Of a DNA stretch of 64,000 nucleotides, positions 35,695 through 45,712 are shown in pieces. A model generated the notes under the pieces. It saw nothing but the letters and a program-made list of their open reading frames with translations, made no database searches and had not been told where the DNA came from. The position numbers and the translations under genes were made by a program. Location of the stretch: NCBI GenBank assembly GCA_035274845.1, contig DATENU010000009.1:248001-312000 (forward strand). The letters are read 5' to 3'. The stretch is from Chthoniobacterales bacterium (GTDB lineage: Bacteria > Verrucomicrobiota > Verrucomicrobiia > Chthoniobacterales > UBA10450). Position 1 is the stretch's first letter. Each line of letters opens with the position of its first letter.

Positions 35695-36840
35695 TCACGG
35701 GGCGTCTGCCAGGACGCTTTCCACCGCCGCGGCGATCTCCTCGGACGCGCCGATGCCCAAGACCTTTTTCCAGAGCCCGGTGGTTTCATTTCCTACAATG
35801 AACACATTGGAATGGCCCTCCCTCATTTCAGTCGCGAACCCGAGCTTTTGAAGCGCCAAATCCACCGACTGCTTGTCTCCGGTTAAAAAATCCCATCCTT
35901 CTTTTGCCTCCAAACCCCTGGCGTATTTGCGGAGGACGGCAGGGGTGTCCGTTTCCGGATCGACCGAGATGGAGATAAAATGCGGTTTTGGGCCGGGCCG
36001 CTCGGCGAACCTTTCCTGCAGGCTGTGAAACATCGGCATGGTGACTTTACACACGCTCGTGCAACTGGAAAAAAAGGAACCAATCACCACGACTTTCCCC
36101 CGGAGAAGATCACTGTATAACCGCAGTCTCTTTCCATCCTGATTGGTGAGCTCGACATCGGTGAAATAACGCTGCGCCGGCGTATTCCCGATGGGGAGAG
36201 TAGTCGAGCCAGAGGTAGAGACGGAACGGGGCGCAGCCCCGCCAGCTTTATTTACCTCTTCTCGCAAAAGCGCGGCGATCCTGACGGGAGGCACCTCCAG
36301 AGCATTCACGCGCTGCCAGCTTCCCGTGCGGTCGTTCACAATCAGCAGGAACGGGGAATGACTCTGAATATTCGGAACGTAGACCTCGAGTTTCTTAAGT
36401 AATTGGGTTACCGAATCCTTGCCGCCGGTGAGCAAGGTCCAGCCCGGGGCGGCGTCAAAGCGCTCTCCCCATGCCCGCAATTTCTCCGGCGTATCCGTGG
36501 TCGGGTCGATACTGATCGAGATGAGACCCGCATCGCGGCCCAAGACAGGGCCAAGCTCTTTTTGCAATTGGCCCAGGTGGATTCCAATCGTGTTGCAGAT
36601 GGTTGGGCAGGTCGTGAAGATGAAGCTGATGGCCACGACCCGGCCCTTCACCAGGTCCGAATAAAGGTGCAGCTTTTCGCCGTTTTGGTTGACCAGCTCG
36701 GTGTCCGGCACTTCTGTGCGGCGAGGAGCCTGCGTTTCCGGTTCCGGCGGCGCCGCCGGTAAAGGAAGGGCCAGAGAGACAAGGAAGACACCGGCGAGCA
36801 GCCGGTGCCGGACCGAAAATGTGAAAGCGTGTCGATGCAT
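35695..36840 (-). CDS. Tandem SCO1/SenC copper-chaperone protein
   Basis: The start at ATG 36840 lies 13 bases after the upstream stop and gives a signal peptide ending LPLPAAPP. Two thioredoxin-fold SCO1 domains follow in one chain. The first (about 45-200) has TTCPTIC and the metal-binding His in QSHSPFLLIV. The second (about 220-380) has SSCTSVC and His in REGHSNVFIV. Each half also contains the ISISIDPTTDTP / ISISVDPETDTP strand. SCO proteins insert copper into the CuA site of oxidases. Here the likely client is the giant copper protein encoded two genes upstream. The fused pair may replace two separate SCO proteins. Confidence 0.85.
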   Translation of the reverse strand: MHRHAFTFSVRHRLLAGVFLVSLALPLPAAPPEPETQAPRRTEVPDTELVNQNGEKLHLYSDLVKGRVVAISFIFTTCPTICNTIGIHLGQLQKELGPVLGRDAGLISISIDPTTDTPEKLRAWGERFDAAPGWTLLTGGKDSVTQLLKKLEVYVPNIQSHSPFLLIVNDRTGSWQRVNALEVPPVRIAALLREEVNKAGGAAPRSVSTSGSTTLPIGNTPAQRYFTDVELTNQDGKRLRLYSDLLRGKVVVIGSFFSSCTSVCKVTMPMFHSLQERFAERPGPKPHFISISVDPETDTPAVLRKYARGLEAKEGWDFLTGDKQSVDLALQKLGFATEMREGHSNVFIVGNETTGLWKKVLGIGASEEIAAAVESVLADAP

Positions 36841-36853
36841 GAGCGGTTGCACG

Positions 36854-38833
36854 TTATTTTTCCACCACTTCGAAGGTAAACTGCTGTCCATTATTCAAAG
36901 GGACCGCATCGCGGCCTTGCAAGAGTTGCACATAATAAACTCCGACGCGCGGAGGATTGAAAGCGACGCTGTAGATCCCTTGGGCGGTCTCTTGCGGTGC
37001 CAGCCGCTTCTGCCAGACGCCGGGCGCGAGAAAGGTGACCACCGTGAGATTTTCCAGTTTCGACTTAGGCAGCTTGCTCAATTCGTCCGCGATTTTGAAA
37101 TCGATCCCCACCTGCTGACCCACCTTCACCACCCGGCTTTCCATGCCGGCGAGCGCGACCAGCTTGTTCCCTTTGCGCTGGCGCTCCAACTCCTCGTTAG
37201 GCGCGACCTCGAGTTGAAAACCTTTCAAAATTCGCGGCGTGGAGAGAGCAAAGACGATTTCATAGCTGCCAGCCTCACCCAACCGAAGGACCGTCTCGTA
37301 AACTCCGGGCTGGGCCCGCTCGCGGAGGCTGCGATCGACCGGCAGAACTGCTCGGGGATAGTGGCCGTAATTGCTGAACTCGCCTTTGGCCGCCGCCATT
37401 CCCTCCTCATAATAATACACGGCTTTGTCCTGCTCGTTGGCCACCAGCACGGCGGCCGATCCAGGCGCCTGGACAAGCGTCGCTGCCAGGCTCGGATACC
37501 GCGCTTTGGCCGGCGCAGTCTGACCTCCGTCGAAATCAACGGCCGAGAGCGCTTTGCCGGAGACGCCGATGCCGTCGAGAGGGATCATGAGAACGATCGG
37601 GGTTTGACGATGCCGGATATAGGCGAGGCGATCGGAAAAACCAATCTGGAACGGCTCCTTTTCCATGTCTCCGGTCTGCACGATCCGATTGGACGCCGAA
37701 TCAATGATATGGAGAAGATTCTTCTTCGGGTTCACCACAAAACCGAAACGACCGTTGGGCGGAAACTTGATCTGGCCCAATCCGGGCTCGGCCTTGATCG
37801 TCGCGACCACGGCTCTGCGGCGCACATCAACCGCCACAATCTGACCGGAATCCTCATCCGTGGCATACACCGCTCCCGACTTCGCGCAGTAATCGAGGCC
37901 CGCGGGATGTTTTCCCACCGGGATATCGCAGACCTTCTTAAGGCTCGGCACATCGATCCCGGAAAGCGTCCCGCTGGCGCGATTCAGGACGAAGGCTGAA
38001 CGGCTGTCTTCGCTAAAAACAATTTCGGATGGGCCGTTACCCGTCGCAATGTGCCCCTTGATGGACCGGTCGTCCGTCGCAATGATCGTGACCCCGCGAT
38101 CGGGGGCTTCGGAGCCCGATCCCAGATCGGAAGCCCAGAGATAGTGCTGATCGGGTTGCAAGGCCAGGCGGCCCGGCTGGGGGCCGGTCGGGAGATCGGC
38201 GACCACGCTCCAGGTCGTGGTATCCACTACCGCCACCGCCCCGGCCTCGGGCATCGAAACATACAGGTTTCGCTGATCCGAGGATAGCACCCAATCCTCC
38301 CCCCTGCTTTTCAGGCGGACATAACTCACCAGCTTACTCCCGCCGAAGCCAAAGAGCGGATCGACGACAGAGATGGTGTTGTCCTCATTCATCGCGAGGA
38401 CGTAGTAAACGTTGAGGTCGGCATAGGCCTTCCCAAAAGTACCGCCCTGGCGGAAGGCTTGCGTCTTGGCGTGCGTCGCTTGGGCCGAAATTTTTCCGCC
38501 CGGCGGAAGACGGTCCACCCAGGCGGCCGGCTCGGCGCCGCGAACGGGGGTGCCGCCGGCCACCTCGGAGAGTTTGAATTGCACGATGGCATCGTCGCCT
38601 TCCCGCAGGACGGCGGACTTTGCCGCCGCGACGGGTGTGACTCGGAACTCCACCGCGATGCCCTCTTCAATGAAGCGCTGTCCATCCGACTCGGTGGCTG
38701 GCGCAGCTGCATCCTTCGCGGCTCCCACATCCGGGAGGACCATTGAGAATCCAACTGTCAGAGCGGCCACAAACCGGCACGCGCGCGCAGGAAAACACCG
38801 CTCACGCTCGGCAGGGTGCAGCGGAGCGGCCAT
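36854..38833 (-). CDS. YVTN-type beta-propeller periplasmic protein
   Basis: The 659-residue product has a signal peptide (about 15-38), an N-terminal beta domain, then repeated propeller blades from about residue 140 to 440: VAVVDTTTWSVVADLPTG, GTLSGIDVPSLKKVCDIPVG, AVDVRRRAVVATIKA and LHIIDSASNRIVQTG. These are the alternating GxVxVIDxxTxxVxxxIxxG repeats of YVTN / cytochrome-d1-like propellers. The C-terminal 220 residues are beta-rich and finish GVYYVQLLQGRDAV. No haem motif is seen. It follows the multicopper oxidase stop by two bases and precedes the SCO gene by 13, so all three are co-expressed. Confidence 0.8.
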   Translation of the reverse strand: MAAPLHPAERERCFPARACRFVAALTVGFSMVLPDVGAAKDAAAPATESDGQRFIEEGIAVEFRVTPVAAAKSAVLREGDDAIVQFKLSEVAGGTPVRGAEPAAWVDRLPPGGKISAQATHAKTQAFRQGGTFGKAYADLNVYYVLAMNEDNTISVVDPLFGFGGSKLVSYVRLKSRGEDWVLSSDQRNLYVSMPEAGAVAVVDTTTWSVVADLPTGPQPGRLALQPDQHYLWASDLGSGSEAPDRGVTIIATDDRSIKGHIATGNGPSEIVFSEDSRSAFVLNRASGTLSGIDVPSLKKVCDIPVGKHPAGLDYCAKSGAVYATDEDSGQIVAVDVRRRAVVATIKAEPGLGQIKFPPNGRFGFVVNPKKNLLHIIDSASNRIVQTGDMEKEPFQIGFSDRLAYIRHRQTPIVLMIPLDGIGVSGKALSAVDFDGGQTAPAKARYPSLAATLVQAPGSAAVLVANEQDKAVYYYEEGMAAAKGEFSNYGHYPRAVLPVDRSLRERAQPGVYETVLRLGEAGSYEIVFALSTPRILKGFQLEVAPNEELERQRKGNKLVALAGMESRVVKVGQQVGIDFKIADELSKLPKSKLENLTVVTFLAPGVWQKRLAPQETAQGIYSVAFNPPRVGVYYVQLLQGRDAVPLNNGQQFTFEVVEK

Positions 38834-38835
38834 GC

Positions 38836-41800
38836 TTATTTCTTCTTCTCCACCCGGAAGATACCCCAGGCGCCGCTAAAGCGTCCCATGAAATTATAGT
38901 AGAGATAATCGCCCGGCACCTTGTCCGGTCCTCCCGCGGAATCGATAAGAATATTCAGCGCCTTGTGGGGGACGAGGATGTCGGCGGCCAGCACATTGGA
39001 CTGCGGATTGTCTCCCAAGGTGGCGGACGAGTTGATCCAAGGTTCCTGTTGCCAGGAATGTCCATGGATCTCGAACATCGTGCTGATGCCAGCCGAATCG
39101 CCGCCCGGTTGGAGGACGCGGAATCGGACGGGATCGCCTGCAGTGGCGGTAAAGATCGGTGTCTTCGGTGCTCCGATGGGCGGCCCTGAGGGCAGAGGAT
39201 TCGGCAAAGAGTTTGAAAGGACCTGGTAATAAGGTGTCGAGGCCGGCGTAGGCGAAGGGTTGCCCAGGCGGAAACCAAGGTCCTCGGAACGATTGTTAAC
39301 CGCGTACGTGGCTTTCGCCTTGTTCCCAGGCTTATTACTGTCGGTAATATTCGCCTGCTCAATCAGGACGAAGTCGTGGAACAAGAGCTTCTCCTTCTTG
39401 TTTGCATCGACGATTCTTGCTTGTTCGGTCACGTAGTCCTTGGGATCCCAATAGGAGTCCGCCGGCTCCACGATCAGCGCCCCAAGCAATCCGACTCCAT
39501 CCTGATTCAAAGGCGCGGCCGGGCAAAGGTTGGTCGCGCCCAGTTCTCGCGGGTGCGGGCTGTTCAAGCTCTTGCCATCCTCGCTTTGGCTCAAGTCGCC
39601 GGCATACCACAAATAGGTGAGCGGGAGCGGGGCGTCGGTCTTGGCTTTGGGAGCAGCCGGCGCAATCGTTTGGACCCGATTAAATCCTACATTCATGCCG
39701 TCCGACACACTCACATCGTAACCGAGGAGCTGGGAGTGCAGACCGATCGTCACCGGTGAAGCCGCCGGAGAGGCGGTCGGCGAAGCAGCCGGATTGCCTG
39801 TGTTGTTCGTCAGGCTTACTCCCACCCATTGGCCCGCTTTAACCCGCAAGATGAAAGGCGCCCCGGGTTTTGTGGTGACGTCGGTGCCATCGGCCTTCGT
39901 TACCCGGACAAGCTTGTCGCCCTTCTTTTCCCAAATTCGGGAGACCGTGTATACGATGCCATTGTTGTTCTGAATCTTTGGGCCCCGATCGTTATAAGTG
40001 ATGGGGGCATTCTGCGCCACCACCTCGAATTCGACGTCGGGCGGTGGAGGAGGCACGACAGAGAGCGGGAGCTTGGCGGGCGGGGTTGGAGCAGCGGCCG
40101 CGAACTGGCCGTGGTCGAGTTCATAAGGACGGCGATTCGCCTCCGGCGGCAGGCGAAGAAGGCTCGGAAGCGGCCTGCGGGTGAATTCGAAATCTCCGAT
40201 GTTCCCCGTCGATGTTGGCGGGATGTCGTATGACCTGATAATGCCCCACACCCCGTTATTAATTCCGGTGCTCCCGCTGCTCGGCGCGTAGAGATAATCA
40301 GCGAAAGGCCGTTCGGCAGTAGTGGACGCTGGAGGCAGCTCGAACTGAAACTCGAAGTGCTCCGAGATGCCCATTTCCTGGCCGTTCTTGAAGCCAGAAT
40401 TCTTGGCCATCATCTCACCCAGCCATTTCACCCCGTTGATCGTGAAAGAGTGCGGCTGCGTATGCGCGCCGACCAGAGCGCGCACCTGGACCTTGTCGCC
40501 CTGATAGCCCCGCATGAGGGGGGTATAAGGATCAAGCGGTGAAAGATTGCCTTCGTTCACCGTGGCAGTTTTTTGGGTCCCTGGACTGGGCTGTGGAAAC
40601 AGTTTGGGAAGTGCGGCGAAATCTCTCCAGGGTCCGTTGATGTCACCGAGCTTTTCCGGCCGCGCAAAAAGGGATGGCACTGTGCCGTCCGGCGACGCGA
40701 CTTTCACGTCGGGCTTGTACTGATTCCAGGGCGGCGGGCGGTCGATAGAAGCAAAGGCGAAGGCCATGTCAGTCTGATTGGGCTGCGTCCCACTGGCCAC
40801 CCGACCGACCGGCGTGGGTGACGGCAAGTTCGATGTCAGGCTAAGTGGTTCGCTTCGGTAATTAACCGAATAGGTTCCACCCCCCGAGCTAACGATTTCC
40901 GGTTGCAGTGGGGGGGTATTATTAGGATTGATCGCAAAGCGCCCATCCGACCATGTGGTTCCATGCAGGAACGTTAGTTGGAGCTGCTCGCCATTCTGAC
41001 CATTGCTTACTGTTGCCAGGCTAAAAGCGGGGTCTTTCGCGTCTGCCCCGCCGTAACGATAGAGGGATTGTGGCGTATCATCGAGGATACCTATTTGGCC
41101 CGGCATTCCCGGCGGTAAGGTAACGAACTTTGCCTGATTGGTAAGAGTGATCCCATTCTCTTTCAGGGTCTTGATCATGGTCGGAGGAACAGGCGTATTC
41201 GGTTGCGGTAAAGGCGTTGGAAACGTGATCGGGGTGGCGAATTCGTCCGGCTTGAGATCCTTCATTAGCCTGAGTTTTTTCGGGCTGTCTTTGGTATAGG
41301 CCAACTGGAGATCCTGGAATTCGACCGCGAATTCACGATAACTCTGAGCGAGATTTTGCGGCTCGATCATCGCTTCCCAGCTCGTGGGCCCGCCATCGCT
41401 CCGGTTCACCGGGTCGTAGAGGAGATCGCCCGTCACCGGGTCGCGCCAGGTCGATTTTTCAGGCTCGACCAGAAAGCCGGCGTAGAGACCCGCCTGCTGG
41501 TGAGTGGAAGGACCAAAGTGATCATGCGTGAAAACGGTGCGCACGGTGCGGTCGATTCCCTGTTCGTTGAGCAGCGGGTCGGTCGAGAAACGCTGAATGG
41601 TGGTCATGGCGCCATTCCAATTCTGTCCCGCCGGCGGATGCAACCGCTGTTCCACGGGAACGCGCTTTTCATCGGGAATATCACCCTGGGTCATCTGCTT
41701 TTGGAGATACCCGCCTTCCCACTCGGTGGGGACTGGCTTGGTGGCGACGAACTTGGTCCAATCAATCGCCGGCACGTAGTTCTCGCCCGGCTTTGGCAGC

Positions 41801-44800
41801 GTCATTTCAAACAGACTGTATTCGGCTCCCGCCTTCGTTGCGAAAGGGCGGGTAATGGCGTGGATCCGCCCGCGGACGTCGTCTGGACTGATGGTGCCAT
41901 CCTCGTAATTGAATCCGTTGACGGCGCCATCGGACGCGAGGACATCGAACTTCACCAGGTGAATGTGCTGCCCGATAATGTCCGTCGGCGTGCGCACCTG
42001 AAAGTCATCCAGCTCATAGTATTCCGGGACCAGATTCGTGTGCCAGTATTCGACGGTCTCGCCGCTGTTGGCGCGGAAGAAGAAAGGCTGGGCCGGCCGC
42101 TTTTCATCGAAGGTGGGCTTTACGTCCTCCCACAGCGTGATGAAGCGTTGCTGCGGGTAATGCCAGCCGGCTTTGTTGAAGACCACGTCTTTTTGGATCA
42201 CGGCCGCGCGGTACTTGCGCAGGCTTCGCACGGCGTTTCCCTGGTCGTCCACGCCGGGATCGGCAAAGGGCGCGCCGCTCACGGGAGCCAAACCGTTATG
42301 AATGAAATTGCCCTGCCTGCCATCGGGCTGGACGGTTTTCACGGTCCGCGTCCGATGTGCTTCCATTGCCGCCTTTTCGATCGGCGTGCCGTCCTCGGGG
42401 ATGCGGTAAGCCACGATGGCACCATCGACTGGTTTCTCGTGGTCGTCGTAGCGGATGTAGTCTTTCGTGAAATCCCAGGGGCTGTGAAATTCGCGCACCA
42501 CCTGGCCGCCGAGCACCTGGTGGCGCGGCAGCCCGCCATCGATGTATTTTTTTGTGCCGTCCGGATTCAAATCCGGAACTCCATTTTTTTCTTCCCAGCC
42601 CATGTCCAAGGGCGGATGGGGCGGGCGATGTCCGGCAACGCCGGGGACAAAGAAGGGGAATCCGGGATTAGAGAAGATCGGCTTGCCATCCTTGTCGAGA
42701 ACCGGCTTCCCGCCCTCCTGCTTCGGTTCGACCTCGGTCATTCGGCCCATGGTGAGATTCTTACCTCCGCTGTTTTGCCCGGGCGCCGGCTTATCCAAAA
42801 AGGGCACCCAGCTTTTCAAATCGGGAAGCGTCGCGGCGCCGCCTGCCGGGGTTGCCGGAAGATCCGGAATCTTCGTTACCCGCACCCGGGGAGGAATGGG
42901 CGGCATCGCCAGCGTTGGAAGAGGAACGATCGCCGGGATAGGCGTGCCGGTCTCGATTTCCGCGTCCGGCAAAGCACGGACCCATTGGGCCGGATCTACC
43001 TTCCCGTCCGGCTTTCGCACATCCATCACCCGCCTGCTCGGATCCAGGGGCGTCCCTTCCTCGAAGACATCGTGAACCCGCCAGAGCGACCACATGCCCT
43101 GGGCAAAGTGGGGATAGAAATGGCAATGGAAAATGGAATCGCCCACCGTCTGGTTGCGATTGCCGCTGCCGTTGTAGGTAATCTCGAGGGTAAACGCAGC
43201 GCCCGGAACCAGGAGCTGGCTGTCGAGGTAAGAGCTTTCGTCGGAATTGGGAGTGCGCGGCCACTGGTGAGCGTGGAGGTGATGGACATGCGGAGCGAGT
43301 AGGCCGGCGTTGTAAATCCGCATCTTCACGTGGTCTCGCATGTAGCTATGATAAACGTTTGATGGATCATCGGCGTACAACGCCTGCGTCGCCCTCGTGC
43401 CGCCGGAATTAGCCGGCCGATCCACCAGCATGGCCGGGTCGCCAACGGCCCACGAACTGAGAAAGAACTCCTCGAATTTTAGATCGGTCCCGTCCTGATT
43501 TACTCCTTCTGGACCAACCCCCAGCCGATTGGCGAGGATCTCGGCGCCGATTGCGGCGGAGCCATAATTGATACAGAAACCGTCGTTTCCGGTGCCAAGC
43601 ATGTTACTGAGTGGACCGCTTCCCTGCTCGGGAAACGCCTGGTTCAAACCCAAGGCAATGTTGTGATAAGCGAGGGCGAACTCGCGATAGGGCAGGGGGC
43701 GAGCGGGTAAGTTCGGAATCAGAAACGCGCTCGGAGTCTCCTGCATGTTCCCGAATCCTTCCGCCTGAGGACCGGTGATGATCGCAGTGAGATCGCTGTG
43801 AAAGAGCTGCAACTCCACTTCGAGAAAGCGGAGGGTAAGGTCTTTTTGATTCCCCTGGATGATGACCGCGGTGTTCGGCCGCGCTGTGGCGTCCGGCTTC
43901 TGTTTCAGATTCATCCCGGTCAGCAGCCAGATATAACCGTTGCTATCGTCGGTCGGAAACGGCTTGGTCGCGTCCAGGGTTCCGTCAAAGTAACCTCGCT
44001 GCGGACCGACCCGCGTGAGATTAGGCAGGGAGGAGGTGATGCCCCAGTCATTAAGGACTGGCCAGAGCTCACGCGGCACCGCTCCCGTATCCAGTTGGGT
44101 AATCGCATGTTTGTAAAGTTGGGGATTATCAGCGAGTTGAAAAAACTCGGCGCCTTCTTTGACGCCGCGGGCTGGATCCGCGCGTTGGGCCTTCAGGGTT
44201 AATTTCGTGCCATCGGGATTCCTCTTCACCTCGGGATAGAGCATCTGGAGCACGGGCCAGCGCGATGGACGGGAGTGCATTGCGGAATCGGCCGGAGCCG
44301 GGCTCGCACCGGCGGCGGGACTCGAATACCCGATCCCGTAATCAATCAAAGGGTGCCCGGTATCGCGGGAGAAGATTTTGCCCTGCGGTCGGACACTGCC
44401 TTCCTTTTGTTTCTTGAGAACATCTGCCTCCGAGGTCTTGGCGGCCTGACTCATCGGTGCAAAAGAGCCATCCGGAGCGCGCTCGAGATACTCCGGCTTC
44501 CTGGTAGCCTCGATCTTCTCCTGCGACACAGCACCATGGAACTGCTTCACCACTTCGGGATCACCGATCACCACCTCCACGTTCTTGACAACGAAATCAT
44601 GGAGCCGTGTTCGGTAGGTGGTTAGAAACCAGTGCTGCTCCTTGCCTTGCTCGTCGTCGGGCGCGCGGTGAAGCAACATGTTTGCAGGGAGGTTGTGGGA
44701 ATAATAGGTGGCGTCGTTCAGATCGGTGCGCAGGACCTGGCTGCGGTAATACTCGGCGTTCGGAGGCTGGACGATGACGCAGCCGAAAAGGCCGTTGTTG

Positions 44801-45456
44801 GCTTCATTCAAGGCCGTGGGGTTCGCCGCGCTATAGAGAACGAAGACTCCCTCGGCATCGACGAAGTAACGGTAAACCCGGCTTGTAACTCGTTGAGGCG
44901 CGGCTGTCCCGGCGGGCGTCGGCGTTGGCATCGAGCCTGCATTCGCAGCGAAACTATTATTGTTCTGGCCTACCCAGGAGCTGTCGGAGTCGATGCCTTT
45001 GTCCTCATCTGGGTTTTTGGCAAGGCTTAGCCCCATCACGTGGCAGCCGGCGAATTGGCCGGTTGTCTGATTCGTCAACAAATTAGTGAAGCGGATCTCC
45101 AGGATGTCACCGACGTTGGCCCGCAGGACCAGGGGGCGCGCGCGCTTGTAATCCTTCCGCTGGACGTTTCCGGCATACCCGATCAGGTTGGGATTCTCGC
45201 TGTAACCGGGCAGTGGTCCCTTGGGGTCGATTCGCTCCACGTCCTTCCGCAGAGCGAACATTTCTCCAGCGGTCATGTTTGCGCCGAGGCGATTCAGCAT
45301 GAAGGGCTGATCGAAGGCCACTACCTCAGCAATGACGACACGGCCGCTCGGCTTCACCTTGGCCTTCGTCTCGTCGTCCGCGTTCGTAAGGCGGCTGGGA
45401 AGAAGCAAAAGCGAGATGGAAAGGAGCGCGAGTAGGAGTCTTTTGAGGGTCTTCAT
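38836..45456 (-). CDS. Giant (2206-residue) multi-cupredoxin / multicopper oxidase
   Basis: A signal peptide (residues 1-26) precedes a chain of many cupredoxin-like domains. Copper sites visible are HVHHLHAHQW (His723 on, trinuclear cluster type), HCHFYPHFAQGMW (His777-Cys778-His779, the classical type-1 and cluster motif), HDHFGPSTHQQAGLY (His1311, His1313) and HIHLVKF. More His-rich strands occur near the C-terminus (EIHGHSWQQ). Ordinary multicopper oxidases have about 500 residues. The large size and the HDHFGPSTHQ motif recall manganese-oxidising giants of the MnxG/McoA kind. It heads a copper operon (propeller, double SCO, cytochrome-binding protein). A substrate such as Mn(II) or an organic donor is inferred only. 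Confidence 0.8.
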   Translation of the reverse strand: MKTLKRLLLALLSISLLLLPSRLTNADDETKAKVKPSGRVVIAEVVAFDQPFMLNRLGANMTAGEMFALRKDVERIDPKGPLPGYSENPNLIGYAGNVQRKDYKRARPLVLRANVGDILEIRFTNLLTNQTTGQFAGCHVMGLSLAKNPDEDKGIDSDSSWVGQNNNSFAANAGSMPTPTPAGTAAPQRVTSRVYRYFVDAEGVFVLYSAANPTALNEANNGLFGCVIVQPPNAEYYRSQVLRTDLNDATYYSHNLPANMLLHRAPDDEQGKEQHWFLTTYRTRLHDFVVKNVEVVIGDPEVVKQFHGAVSQEKIEATRKPEYLERAPDGSFAPMSQAAKTSEADVLKKQKEGSVRPQGKIFSRDTGHPLIDYGIGYSSPAAGASPAPADSAMHSRPSRWPVLQMLYPEVKRNPDGTKLTLKAQRADPARGVKEGAEFFQLADNPQLYKHAITQLDTGAVPRELWPVLNDWGITSSLPNLTRVGPQRGYFDGTLDATKPFPTDDSNGYIWLLTGMNLKQKPDATARPNTAVIIQGNQKDLTLRFLEVELQLFHSDLTAIITGPQAEGFGNMQETPSAFLIPNLPARPLPYREFALAYHNIALGLNQAFPEQGSGPLSNMLGTGNDGFCINYGSAAIGAEILANRLGVGPEGVNQDGTDLKFEEFFLSSWAVGDPAMLVDRPANSGGTRATQALYADDPSNVYHSYMRDHVKMRIYNAGLLAPHVHHLHAHQWPRTPNSDESSYLDSQLLVPGAAFTLEITYNGSGNRNQTVGDSIFHCHFYPHFAQGMWSLWRVHDVFEEGTPLDPSRRVMDVRKPDGKVDPAQWVRALPDAEIETGTPIPAIVPLPTLAMPPIPPRVRVTKIPDLPATPAGGAATLPDLKSWVPFLDKPAPGQNSGGKNLTMGRMTEVEPKQEGGKPVLDKDGKPIFSNPGFPFFVPGVAGHRPPHPPLDMGWEEKNGVPDLNPDGTKKYIDGGLPRHQVLGGQVVREFHSPWDFTKDYIRYDDHEKPVDGAIVAYRIPEDGTPIEKAAMEAHRTRTVKTVQPDGRQGNFIHNGLAPVSGAPFADPGVDDQGNAVRSLRKYRAAVIQKDVVFNKAGWHYPQQRFITLWEDVKPTFDEKRPAQPFFFRANSGETVEYWHTNLVPEYYELDDFQVRTPTDIIGQHIHLVKFDVLASDGAVNGFNYEDGTISPDDVRGRIHAITRPFATKAGAEYSLFEMTLPKPGENYVPAIDWTKFVATKPVPTEWEGGYLQKQMTQGDIPDEKRVPVEQRLHPPAGQNWNGAMTTIQRFSTDPLLNEQGIDRTVRTVFTHDHFGPSTHQQAGLYAGFLVEPEKSTWRDPVTGDLLYDPVNRSDGGPTSWEAMIEPQNLAQSYREFAVEFQDLQLAYTKDSPKKLRLMKDLKPDEFATPITFPTPLPQPNTPVPPTMIKTLKENGITLTNQAKFVTLPPGMPGQIGILDDTPQSLYRYGGADAKDPAFSLATVSNGQNGEQLQLTFLHGTTWSDGRFAINPNNTPPLQPEIVSSGGGTYSVNYRSEPLSLTSNLPSPTPVGRVASGTQPNQTDMAFAFASIDRPPPWNQYKPDVKVASPDGTVPSLFARPEKLGDINGPWRDFAALPKLFPQPSPGTQKTATVNEGNLSPLDPYTPLMRGYQGDKVQVRALVGAHTQPHSFTINGVKWLGEMMAKNSGFKNGQEMGISEHFEFQFELPPASTTAERPFADYLYAPSSGSTGINNGVWGIIRSYDIPPTSTGNIGDFEFTRRPLPSLLRLPPEANRRPYELDHGQFAAAAPTPPAKLPLSVVPPPPPDVEFEVVAQNAPITYNDRGPKIQNNNGIVYTVSRIWEKKGDKLVRVTKADGTDVTTKPGAPFILRVKAGQWVGVSLTNNTGNPAASPTASPAASPVTIGLHSQLLGYDVSVSDGMNVGFNRVQTIAPAAPKAKTDAPLPLTYLWYAGDLSQSEDGKSLNSPHPRELGATNLCPAAPLNQDGVGLLGALIVEPADSYWDPKDYVTEQARIVDANKKEKLLFHDFVLIEQANITDSNKPGNKAKATYAVNNRSEDLGFRLGNPSPTPASTPYYQVLSNSLPNPLPSGPPIGAPKTPIFTATAGDPVRFRVLQPGGDSAGISTMFEIHGHSWQQEPWINSSATLGDNPQSNVLAADILVPHKALNILIDSAGGPDKVPGDYLYYNFMGRFSGAWGIFRVEKKK

Positions 45457-45712
45457 GAACGGGGTTTTTTGAGGGTTCAGTGGATCTTCTAAATCTGGGA
45501 TTTAACCGCCTGTGAGAACTCTTCCGATCTGAAGAACCGCCGAGTTTTTCAGCCGAAACAGTTTCTTTTGTCGCTGATGATGAGGCCGGCGCTTCGCGGC
45601 GGGCAAACACCAAGTGTTATCTGGGAGCGACATCTCCCGGATTTTTTTTGGCGCCGAACTCACCCGCGGGATTGCTACGTTCGACTGTCGAGCCCACCAT
45701 GATGTAACCGTG
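45457..45712. promoter_or_regulatory. Divergent promoter region between oxidase operon and acyltransferase
   Basis: About 256 bases lie between the start of the giant copper oxidase (minus) and ATG 45713 of the acyltransferase (plus). Promoters for both must be here. I could not identify unambiguous -35/-10 boxes or a CueR/CopY-type inverted repeat. Confidence 0.35.

Noticed and set aside
36689-37999. 436-codon open frame on the + strand, antisense to the propeller and SCO genes
   Set aside because: No domain, no start signal, and it crosses two well-supported genes on the other strand.
41356-43302. 648-codon open frame on the + strand, antisense to the giant copper oxidase
   Set aside because: Composition is that of a shadow frame (many Arg, His, Gly; no motif), while the minus strand shows clear copper-binding motifs over the same bases.
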